Assembly (NCBI GenBank): GCA_026214975.1
Contig: CM047815.1
Coordinates: 76,723,299-76,787,298, forward strand
Direction: 5' to 3'
DNA from: Gentiana macrophylla
Taxonomy: Eukaryota > Streptophyta > Magnoliopsida > Gentianales > Gentianaceae
Length of the DNA: 64,000 nt
The notes below the pieces were generated by a model, which ran no database searches, had not been told where the DNA came from, and worked only from the letters and a program-made list of their open reading frames with translations. A program made the translations under genes and the position numbers. Numbering within the stretch: the first letter of the stretch is position 1; every line of letters begins with the position of its first letter. Below are positions 45,894-55,713 of this stretch, piece by piece.

Positions 45894-46184
45894 ATTTCGG
45901 GCATCGCTAGGGCAAACTCCCTTTGTGATCCTTCCCCACCGCTGCGCAAATTTCTTGTGTCTCTATCGCGACATCAGCTTGTATATGCGTTTGTACAACG
46001 CCTCTCGCAGGAGTTTGAGGGTTCAGTTGCCCTTTGCTTCCAGTCATAGGTTATGACTATACTTGTGATTAGGACTCGCCTTGAGTCGGACTTCCTGGCA
46101 ATCTGATATGTGATTTCTATATGATGGAGCCGGTCAGGTGAACCGTCGTTTTTTGATTGTGTGGAGCTATGAGCTGATGAAGCT

Positions 46185-46209
46185 TTCGGTTCCCGGTAAC
46201 GGAGCCAAC
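46185..46209 (-). other. Tat-2 primer-binding site
   Basis: On the minus strand GTTGGCTCCGTTACCGGGAA follows the 5' LTR. It resembles the TTGGCGCCGTTGCCGGGGA type found in Tat and Athila elements. Confidence 0.7.
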
Positions 46210-46751
46210 TGATGATGTATAAATCGTCACAGGTGTCCCTGCCGTGTATAGACGGTGGATATCTGGCTGTATTCCGACGGGTGGCGGTATGGAGGAATAA
46301 GAATGGACAGAGCTTTGGCTTGCAAGTGTAGTGTATATTTCATCCATTCATGCCCTTTTAGTTTACAATGACCACCCCTTTTATAGAGGTGGGTAACTTA
46401 GGGAATAAGTAATCTATGAGATATTTTACTAATAGCTAGGTTTAACTTAGATACTAAGCAAGACGAAATATCTAAGATACAAGTGGGGAAAAGATCAGGA
46501 TCAATCGGCGGCTATCTCACTGAGGTCGCATGGAGTAAACCTTTTCCGGCCTCGCCCCCTTGGCGCCCCCTCTTGACTTGCCTGGCTGAGATTCACAGGA
46601 TCTGTTGAACTTGCCTGGGACCGCAAATGCTTTGATAGCGGCGAGGTGAGACGCAGTGGCCGTCCTTTTTTGCGATCTCTCTTGTCATGCCGGAGGGTGG
46701 CCGCAGTTGATTGTCTCACTGTTGAGGTGGTGGAATTATTTATATTCATCA
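46210..46751 (-). mobile_element. Tat-2 5' LTR
   Basis: TGATGATGTATAA...TATTCATCA on the plus strand, then GGCTC target duplication. Confidence 0.93.
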
Positions 46752-46782
46752 GGCTCAACTCGTTAACCACAAAGGCGCATGA

Positions 46783-46900
46783 TGTAATATTCCGATTTTT
46801 CGGGAAAGGGCATACGTGTCTTTTTGCGAAAACGAAATATTGGGTTCGGTTCCTTTTAATCGGAGTTATTGAATTTGGACGTTATATATATATTTCGAGT

Positions 46901-46947
<47 letters not shown>

Positions 46948-48450
46948 AGGAAATCTTTTTTATGACTAAGGGTAAATAAGGAAAACTAAGGTTTTATGGG
47001 AATGGGTATTTAAAGGAAAATTTGACCGATGATCCCCATAACCTTTTTTTTTTTTATTTTACAAAAAGAGCAAATGCACGTTTTCCCCTCTCTTCTTCAG
47101 CATTCAAGGAGAGAGTTGAGGTTGGGAAAGTTTCTCCAATAATCAAGCGCTTCTTGGTCGTTTTCGATCGATCGAAAGATTTAGAACCGTTGTGAAGGAA
47201 GCATCGCCTTGATACCGCTTTGGTTGGCAAAGCCGCAGGCTTTTGTTGAGGTTCGATCGGTTTAGCGGCTGCAAATAGGTAAGAAAACTATCCCTATGAT
47301 CTCAAGTGTCTTTTATAAGGTTTAGATGAAATTGTAGGGTGTTTTGATGCTAGATTGATGAGTTAATGGATTGGTCATTGATCATAAGTGCCATAGTATG
47401 TTTAGACATAATTTTCAGAGCTTTTCTGTGTCGTTCTTGCTGCTGTTCGGTTTGGGATCGTTTTGGAAATCGCATGATGAAGGTTTAGGGTTCTAGTCGA
47501 ACCCAGGTGGACGAGCGTCTGGCCTCTCTCGACGGGCGCCTACTTGGGGCACATTTCGACGACAGCGCCTGGCCTCTCTGGACGGGCGTTTGAAGTGTTG
47601 TTTTACATTCAGGATTGAAACTGTCTTAGGTGGACGGGCGTCTGGGTATAGTGGACGGGCGTCCAGCTTTGGACGGGCGTCCAATATGGTTCAGACGGGC
47701 GTCCAGAGCCTTAAACGGGCGTCTAGTTTGTTTTGTACTTCTTCCTTTGTTAGTTGTTGTTCAGCCTTATAAGCATGATTTAGCTTTATGAAACCTTTAT
47801 ATATGACATAATAAATGGTATAAACTTGAACAAGCCTGAATTGAGCTTCTGATTCGTTCAGTTAAAACACCGAATGTACTCTTAAAGGGAGTTGAAGTTC
47901 GGATCCGTCGGAAGAGCATGATAGGCTTGTGCTTTGATGAGTTAGCATTCATCAATGTCTGTGTAATTGCTAGGACTTGTCTGTGTCTAGTGGTCTAGGA
48001 AGAGAGTAGTCTGAGTGAGGGAGATTATTTGAAAACACTTAGGTGGCTAGTTAATCATCCTAATAATCAACGTACTTGACTAGTAAAAGATTAAACAACA
48101 TGTCTCTCTTGGCTAGGCACCAGGCTAAATCGCGATGCATGTGCTACCTCTGAAGGTGGGGGAACTCTGTAGGTCAAAAGACCCTAAGTACAGAGGGACT
48201 CCGCTAAGACGCGCAAGCTATCGGAGTCTACCTTTTCTAGACTTCGTGGATATTGGTGTGATCCAGTAATATGTTGCACAAGAGTGTTCCCGAGGTGGAA
48301 GAACTCCGTAGGTCACAATGACCCTAAGCACGGAGGAACTCTGCTTTGAGGTGGATGCGCCAGAAGTGCCCTTGAAAAGCTTGGTTGTAACATAGATAAG
48401 CTAGGTAGAAACGTTTAGTCAATTCGTGTTGATGGACATGAAATGAACCC
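46783..48450 (+). mobile_element. Chromovirus 5' LTR, 3'-truncated
   Basis: Same as 52993-54610 with an expanded (TA)n at 46906-46944, about 10 copies of GACGGGCG(T/C)C (47508-47728; one more than the other LTR) and clusters of small differences. Junction with gag after AAATGAACCC (48450). Confidence 0.88.
47508..47728. repeat. GACGGGCGTC motif array, 5' LTR
   Basis: About ten irregularly spaced copies of (G)GACGGGCG(T/C)C and variants in otherwise AT-rich LTR. The motif is near-palindromic and CG-rich. Confidence 0.8.
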
Positions 48451-49476
48451 TAGCAGCCTCACCAGTTTTACCCTCAAGGATACTACCCTTACCACTGCAC
48501 CTCAAGCGTATCCGGCTTACCCTCCTCAAAGAACGTACCCCACAAAGAGATATCAGATGGTTACCCACCGGTTTACCCACCACCAAGGCCGGCTTTTGAG
48601 CAAGCACCGCTTGTAGATTGGTACACACGGTTAAGAAGGAATCGAGTTGAGAACTTTTATGGAAACGTGGAGCACATGAAGCGCAGAGGAGTGGTTGAGA
48701 GGTTTTGAAAAGGCTTGCGAGAACATACATGTCCCCGAGACGGAAATGGCACAACCGGCGCTTAGTTTTCTGTTGGGAGCAAAGCAAGCATGGATTGATG
48801 CCATTCAGAGCGAGAACGGTAAGATAACGGATCGAAGGTTTTAAAGCCATGTTTTACAACGAATACTTCCCGGCTACGGTGCAAGCTGATAAGGCAAGTC
48901 AGTTTTTGAAGTTTAAACAAGGTACACAATACACGGTGACCCAGTACACCAATAAATTCAACGAATTGGGGCGGTTCTACCCCGAGTTGATGAAAGTGGA
49001 GGAAAGGAAGATGGCTCTTTACAAGGATGGCTTGGCTTATGAAATCCAATCAGGCATGTTAGGATTTACAGCAAAGAATATGGCAGAGCTACTGAATAAA
49101 GCTTTGGAAGTCGAGACCTTTAGAAAGAGGGCTACAGTAGTTGTTGGGAACAAGAGAAGCTTTGGGGCAAGCCAAGGAAATATTAGGGGAGCACCGCAAC
49201 AGAATATCAAGAAGGCGACGGCTCCTACGGCAGCTAAGGCCCCGAACAGTGCACCGCTTTGCGCTAAGTGCAACAGAAATCACTCAGGAGAGTGCAGGCA
49301 GAACAGTACAGGTTGCTACATCTGCGGAGAGCCGGGACACCTTTCTAGAGCGTGTCCAAGAAGAGGGAACAGGGGTAGTTCGAGTCAAGGAAGCGGAAAG
49401 AGCGGCCCCAGCCGACCGGTTCGAGTCTTTGCAGTGGATGCTGGTTTTGTGGAACCAGAGGATGACGTTATTTCAG
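48451..49476 (+). pseudogene. Chromovirus gag (5' truncated)
   Basis: Lacks a start because of the deletion at 48450. A first part (48600-48845) is frameshifted but shows EWLRGFEKACENIHVPETEM. From 48849 the frame is open: MFYNEYFPATVQADKASQFL, YTVTQYTNKFNELGRFYPEL, MAELLNKALEVETFRKRATV. Two zinc-binding knuckles follow: CAKCNRNHSGEC (C-X2-C-X3-H-X3-C) and CYICGEPGHLSRAC (C-X2-C-X4-H-X4-C). It ends in DAGFVEPEDDVIS, where a likely intron separates it from protease. Confidence 0.88.
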
Positions 49477-49570
49477 GTACTCTGTTGTTGTTTTGTTCTT
49501 TTGTTAAGATATTTTATAGCGTGTTTATTCATGTTGTAACTATATTTAAATAAATGAATATGCATCCTAG
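49477..49570 (+). other. Predicted 94-bp intron between chromovirus gag and protease
   Basis: The frame DVIS-G breaks at GTACTCTG (49477) and resumes after TGCATCCTAG (49570). Removing exactly these 94 T-rich bases joins TCAG to GTACG, giving the in-frame VISGTIMLENLVVKALFDTG. The segment contains stops and its length is not a multiple of three. Inference from sequence only. Confidence 0.6.
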
Positions 49571-52500
49571 GTACGATAATGTTAGAAAACCTAGTGGTCA
49601 AGGCTTTGTTTGATACGGGAGCGTCAAATACTTTTGTGTCAACCAAGGTAGCTAAGAAATTGAACTTACCTTCAGAACCTTTAAGGAACACTTTGGAAAT
49701 AACTACACCGTTAGGGAAGGTAACAGAGGTGACTAGGAGGATACCTCAAGTGGAAGTTCGAGTTGGACCTTATCGATGCAAGAGCGACTTCACGGTTTTG
49801 GACTTCTCGGATTTTGACGTAATCCTCGGAATAGATTGGCTATCCGAGAATTATGTTCACTTGGAATGTAGAGAGAAGAAAGTGACTTTTAAAGTACCAG
49901 AAGTCGACAAGACGATCAAGGAATGTGTACAAGCCAGGTAAGAAGCGACATCCGATCATCTCGGCCAATGTTAAGGCCATCGTGGCTTGTCAAAAGGGTT
50001 GTGAGGGCTACTTGTTGTATGCAAGTGGATGTAGAACAAGTGAAGCCGGGTTAGAAGAAACTCCTGTTGTAAGAGAGTACCCGAGGTGTTTCCGGAAGAG
50101 CTACCGGAAACATGCCGATAGGGAAATCGAGTTTGAGATCAAGTTGGTACCGGAGCGGCACCAGCTTGCTAAGGCACCCTATAGGATGGCACCGGCTGAA
50201 TTAAAGGAGTTAAAAGCTCAACTTAAAGATATGCTTGAAAGGAACATAATTCAGCCCAAGATTCCTCGCCGGGAGCCCCTGCCTTGTTCGTGAAGAAGAA
50301 GGATGGTAGCATGCGGATGTGTATCGATTACGAGCTACCGACTAACCTTACCATCAAGAATAAGTACCTCTACCAAGGATAGATGACCTCTTTAACCAGC
50401 CAAAGGCAAGAAAGTGTTCTCCAAGATTGACTTGAGATCCGGCTATCATCGCTTGAAGATTAAAGTGGCGAGATATACCAAGACGGCTTTCAAGACGAGA
50501 TATGGACATTATGAGTTCCTTGTCATGCCTTTTGGACTCACTAATGCTCCATCTCGCATTTATGGATTTGATGCAACGTATTTTCATGCCGTATTTGGAT
50601 AAATTTGTGATTGTGTTCATAGACGATATCCTTATCTACTCAAGGGGATGAAAAAGAACACGAGGAACACTTGAGAATAGTGTTGAGACCTTGAAGAAGA
50701 ATCGCTTATATGCAAAGTTTTCAAAGTGTGACTTTTGGTTGGATCGAGTTAGTTTCTTGGGTCATGTGATTTCGTGATATGGTATTCAAGTTGATCCAGC
50801 TTAAAATCGAGGCGCTTGAGAATTGGCCTAGACCGACCACCGCTTTGAAGTAAGAAGTTTTCTTGGGTTGGTGGGTTACTACCGGAAATTTGTACAAGAC
50901 TTTTCAAGATAGCTACTCCACTCACTAAGCTAACACGTAAGAATGTGAAGTTTGAATGGACTAGAGAGTGCGAAATAGCTTTTCGTGACAATCGAAGAAG
51001 AAATTGACTACGGCCCAAAGTGTTAGCGGTTCCAGAGATCTTTGATAATTACGATGTCTATACCGATGCTTCAGGACAGGGTCTAGGTTGTGTGTTAATG
51101 CAAGGAGGGAAATTGATCGCCTATGCATCTAGGCAGTTGAAAGTGCATGAGAAGAATTACCCGACACATGATCTAGAGTTGGCAGCGGTAGTTTTTGCTT
51201 TAAAGACTTGGAGGCACCACCTGTATGGAGTTAAAGCAAGGATCTTCACCGACCATAAGAGTTTAAAGTATTTCTTTACCCAAGAGAATCTGAATATGAG
51301 ACAGAGAGATGGTTAGAATTTGTAAAGGATTACGATTTGGATATTCAAGACCATCCGGGAAAAGCAAATGTAGTAGCAGATGCTTTGAGCGAGAAGCCGA
51401 TGTTTGCGCCTTCCAAAGTTGAGGTAGTAGCAGAAAAACTAGATGGGCTGCACATCAGAAGCTTTGATCAGATCGAAGACCGGCAGTTTTGGCACCGTTG
51501 TTAGCAAGATCTGAGTTGATGGATGACATTCGAGAAAATCAAGACGGAGATCCGGTTTTGGTTGATTTGAAGCGGGTTGCTAAGGAGAAGCCTACAGTTG
51601 GTTACGTGCTAGATAAGAGTGGAAATCTGTGGTACCAGGATCGTCTGTGTGTACCTAATGTCGGCGACCTAAGACAAAGAGTTATGGAAGAGGCACACAG
51701 AATTGCTTTTACGGTTCATCCAGGTGCTACCAAAATGTACAGAGATTTAAAGGAAAGATTTTGGTGGCCCTCGATGAAGTTGGAAATAGCCAAGTTTGTG
51801 GCAGAGTGTGATGTTTGTCAGAAGGTTAAAGGAGAACATAGAAGACCCGGGGGAATGCTTAAGCCATTGGACATCCCTGAATGGATGTGGGATAAGATTA
51901 CGATGGATTTCATCACCGGATTACCTAGGACAAAGGGAGGACATGATGCAATTTGGGTAATTGTGGATAGATTGACCAAATCTGCAAATTTCTTGCCATA
52001 CAAAGTTGACATGCCGTTGAAGAAGATGACGACACTATATCTGGATAATATAGTGAAGCTACACGGAGTTCCTATCTCTATAGTTTCGGATCGTGATTCG
52101 AGGTTCGTCAGTCAGTTTTGGAAGAGCTTACAAGAAGCCTTTGGAACTAAGTTGGATTTGAGCACGGCTTTTCATCCTCAGACAGATGGACAATCTGAGA
52201 GGACCATCCAAACACTTGAAGACATGTTAAGAGCTTGTGTTTTGGAGGTGGGCGGATCATGGGAGGATTACCTATCGGTAGCAGAGTTTGCCTATAACAA
52301 CAGTTTTCATGCAAGCATAGGCATGCCACCGTTTGAAGCATTGTATGGGAGAAGATGTCGAACGCCACTATTTTGGGATGAAGTCGGAGAGAGGCAGATT
52401 ACAGGGCCGGAAATGGTTGAACAAGCAAAGGAAAGGGGTTCAGGCTTGGTCAAGAAGAATTTGAAGCGCAAAGACAAGACAAAGTAAAAGTTGGTGATGT

Positions 52501-52960
52501 TAGAAGAAGACCCTAGAGTTTGAAGTCGGTGATAGAGTTTACCTCCGAGCTTCACCGATGAAAAAGAGTGAAACGCTTTGGACAGAAAGGAAAGCTAAGT
52601 CCAAGGTATGTTGGACCTTTTGAGATCTTGGAAAGAGTTGGAACGTTAGCTTATAAGCTTCATTGCCGTAATCAATGTCGAGTCCATAGCGTATTTCACG
52701 CTTCGATGTTGAAGAAATGTCTGACAAAGAACGATGTTGAAACTACGGTTGATCCAGAAATCCTGCAAGATAATCTTGCTTACGACGAGAGACCTATCAA
52801 GATTTTAAACCAGAAGGAAAAGACGATTAAGAGGCGGATGATTCCTTTGGTGTTAGTTCAGTGGAGTAATCACTCACCCGAGGAGGCAACTTGGGAAGTG
52901 GAAAGCGACATGATCGATGAATTCCAAGAGTTTGTTGATCTACCAGGTATGATCTAGTTT
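49571..52960 (+). pseudogene. Chromovirus pol: protease, RT, RNase H, integrase, chromodomain
   Basis: Protease (49579-49941) has LFDTGASNTFVS, the aspartic active site, and [26 protein letters not shown] (50430), [20 protein letters not shown], and the catalytic FIDD in [12 protein letters not shown] (about 50609-50644). RNase H (51020-51316): [29 protein letters not shown]. Integrase (51489-52487) is the best part: zinc region with HPGATKM...CDVCQKVK, then catalytic Asp in ITMDFITGLPR, Asp in IVSDRDSRF and Glu in TDGQSERTIQTLEDM. The tail (52568-52957) ends with a chromodomain (LVLVQWSNHSPEEATWEVES) that in this clade guides insertion to heterochromatin. About six frame breaks, several near RT, so not active as read. 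Confidence 0.9.
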
Positions 52961-52974
52961 CGAGGACGAAACTC

Positions 52975-52992
52975 CTTTTAAGGGGGGAGGAA
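52975..52992 (+). other. Chromovirus polypurine tract
   Basis: TTTTAAGGGGGGAGGAA lies directly before the 3' LTR. Confidence 0.85.
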
Positions 52993-55137
52993 TGTAATAT
53001 TCCGATTTTTCAGGAAAGGGCAGACGTGTCTTTTTGCGAAAACGAAATATTGGGTTCGGTTCCTTTTAATCGGAGTTATTGAATTTGGACGTTATATATA
53101 TATTTCGAGTGGTATATATATATAGTAAGGAAATCTTTTTTTATGACTAAGGGTAAATAAGGAAAACTAAGGTTTTATGGGAATGGGTATTTAAAGGAAA
53201 ATTTGACTGATGATCCCCATAACCTTTTTTTTTTATTTTACAAAAAGAGCAGCCACGTTTTTCCCCCTCTCTTCTGCGCATTCAAGGAGAGAGTTGAGGG
53301 TTGGGAAAGTTTCTCCAATAACTGAAGCAGTTCTTGGTCGTTTTCAGATCAGTCGAAAGATTTAGAACCGTTGTGAAGGAAGCATCGTCTTGATACCAGT
53401 TTGGTTGGCAAAGCTGCAGGCTTTTGTTGAGGTTTTGATCGGTTTATATGCGCTGCAAATAGGTAAGAAAACTATCCCTATGATCTCAAGTGTCTTTTAT
53501 AAGGTTTAGATGAAATTGTAGGGTGTTTTGATGCTAGATTGATGAGTTAATGGATTGGTCATTGATCATAAGTGCCATAGTATGTTTAGACATAATTTTC
53601 AGAGCTTTTCTGTGTCGTTCTTGCTGCTGTTCGGTTTGGGATCGTTTTGGAAATCGCATGATGAAGGTTTTAGGGTTCTAGTCGAACCCAGGTGGACGAG
53701 CGCCTGGCCTCTCCGGACGGGCGCCTACTTGGGGCACATTTCGACGAGCGCCTGGCCTCTCTCGACGGGCGCTTTGAAGTGTTGTTTTACATTCGTGATT
53801 GAAATCGCTCTTAGGTGGACGGGCGTCTGGGTATAGTGGACGGGCGTCCAATATGGTTCAGACGGGCGTCCAGAGCCTTAAACGGGCGTCTAGTTTGTTT
53901 TGTACTTCTTCCTTTGTTAGTTGTTGTTCAGCCTTATAAGCATGATTTAGCTTTATGAAACCTTTATATATGACATAATAAATGGTATAAACTTGAACAA
54001 GCCTGAATTGAGCTTCTGATTCGTTCAGTTAAAACACCGAATGTACTCTTAAAGGGAGTTGAAGTTCGGATCCGTCGGAAGAGCATGATAGGCTTGTGCT
54101 TTGATGAGTTAGCATTCATCAATGTCTGTGTAATTGCTAGGACTTGTCTGTGTCTAGTGGTCTAGGAAGAGAGTAGTCTGAGTGAGGGAGATTATTTGAA
54201 AACACTTAGGTGGCTAGTTAATCATCCTAATAATCAACGTACTTGACTAGTAAAAGATTAAACAACATGTCTCTCTTGGCTAGGCACCAGGCTAAATCGC
54301 GATGCATGTGCTACCTCTGAAGGTGGGGGAACTCTGTAGGTCAAAAGACCCTAAGTACAGAGGGACTCACGAGAGACGCCGCAAGCTATCGGAGTCTACC
54401 TTTTCTAGACTTCGTGGATATTGGTGTGATCCACTAATATGTTGCAAAAGAGTGTTCCCGAGGTGGAAGAACTCCGTGAGTCACAATGACCCTAAGTACG
54501 GAGGACTCTGCCGAGGTGGATGCGCCAGTAGTGCCCTTGAGTGCGGTTGTAACATAGATAAGCTAGGTAGAAACGTTTAGTCAATTCGTGTTGATGGACA
54601 TGAAATGAACCCCTGCAAGTTGAGTCGGTCTCACATAAACAACCAATTTAATTAAATATCTTTTCCTTATAAACTATAGTTGATATCATAGCTTCTCTTT
54701 CTTATTAAGTACGTTGTACTTACCTCAAATGCATGTTTTCTGTGTGTTTGGGGATGAGAAGACGAACAGGTTTTCGAGGAGGAGTTCGACGACGACGTTT
54801 GACGGCACTCGTTGAAGACTTATCATTTACAAGCCTTACTTTTACATTTGGTTTCTTGATACTTTTGAGGTAGACTTTTGGTCTTTCGAGACGCGTAGTA
54901 CTTTTCTTTTGGGATTTTCGTATTTTCTCAAATGTAATAAATTTACATTTCCGCTTTTAGATTCCCTTTTTCTATTCTTAAACGTTTAGAAATTTTATAC
55001 CCGAGTTTTTGCTTCCGTTTGCTTTAATTTGATACGACGTAGTAGAGGCTTACGTATAAAGTGAATTTACTTTTATTTTATACGTCTTAACGTTTCATTT
55101 CCTGATAAGACTCGCCGTGTCCTAACGGGCGTTCTCA
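52993..55137 (+). mobile_element. Chromovirus 3' LTR, full length
   Basis: TGTAATATTCCG... about 2.14 kb, ending in GGGCGTTCT or GGGCGTTCTCA. The segment after 54610 has no partner in the left LTR. Carries the GACGGGCGTC array at 53694-53893. Confidence 0.8.
53694..53893. repeat. GACGGGCGTC motif array, 3' LTR
   Basis: About nine copies, same arrangement as 47508-47728 less one unit. Confidence 0.8.
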
Positions 55138-55713
55138 TGATTTTTGGAAAGTATAGAATATGCGTAGTGAGATTTTGATAAATATTAAAGATACTTAAGA
55201 CCAAAATTGTACCGTTAAACTATAAAGACCAAATCATGAATACTCAATTTGGTTGTTCATTTCACGTATCAAGTGTTATGAATATGCATATTCGAATCCA
55301 TATCCAATTTTAAAAATTACAAATTGACCCTCTCTAATGTGTGTCTAAAGTATCCGGTATGTGTCAAAAAAAAGAAAAAAAGAAAAGAAAAAAAAAAAAA
55401 AAGGAGAATATGATAACATAATTGCCATTAACGTGGATTAATATATGTATATTTGTGGACTCTTTACATTATTTTACTCCCTATTGTTTCCCTGCGTAGG
55501 GTACATATATATATAATATAATAAACAAAATGATACACATGGCTTTCATATAGTGCACTAAGCTAACAAATTGACACATGTCTACATATGTGTCAAGTAT
55601 GAGTGACTAATAGTTTTATCTAAAGCCAAGTGTGTGATGACACACCTATGCTTAATATATTTTATTTAGTACCGTAAAATGGATATCCATATATTACATG
55701 TGTATTTATAACA
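55138..55713 (-). mobile_element. Flank, then 3' LTR of the left copia fragment
   Basis: 55138-55400 is AT-rich flank with a poly-A/AAAG tract at 55366-55400. On the minus strand an LTR begins TGTTATAAATACACATG at 55713 just after the purine tract TAAGGGGAG, typical of copia. Its lower end (TG...CA) was not fixed; it is probably near 55410-55500. Confidence 0.6.

Larger units (their letters stand above)
36382..46751 (-). mobile_element. Tat-2: Tat-lineage Ty3/gypsy element lacking integrase
   Basis: LTRs 36382-36940 and 46210-46751 differ by one 17-bp indel and a few substitutions, so insertion is recent. Sense is minus: 5' LTR (right), primer site, gag, protease, RT, RNase H and the first residues of a second RNase H, after which coding stops near 41918. 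No integrase motif was found. The rest is taken up by an opposite-strand gene (38126-41087) with introns, its promoter, and an 86-bp tandem repeat next to the 3' LTR. A non-autonomous derivative that would need integrase in trans. Confidence 0.92.
46783..55137 (+). mobile_element. Chromovirus (Tekay/Del-like Ty3/gypsy) with truncated 5' LTR
   Basis: Plus-strand order: LTR, gag with zinc knuckles, protease, RT, RNase H, integrase, chromodomain, purine tract, LTR. LTRs start TGTAATATTCCG (46783, 52993). The left copy matches the right one only to 48450; about 525 bp of LTR end, the primer site and the start of gag are missing, so a deletion removed them. CATGA flanks both sides (46778-46782 and 55136-55140), which supports a target duplication, although the 3' LTR end then reads TTCT instead of CA, an ambiguity of two bases. 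Confidence 0.88.
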
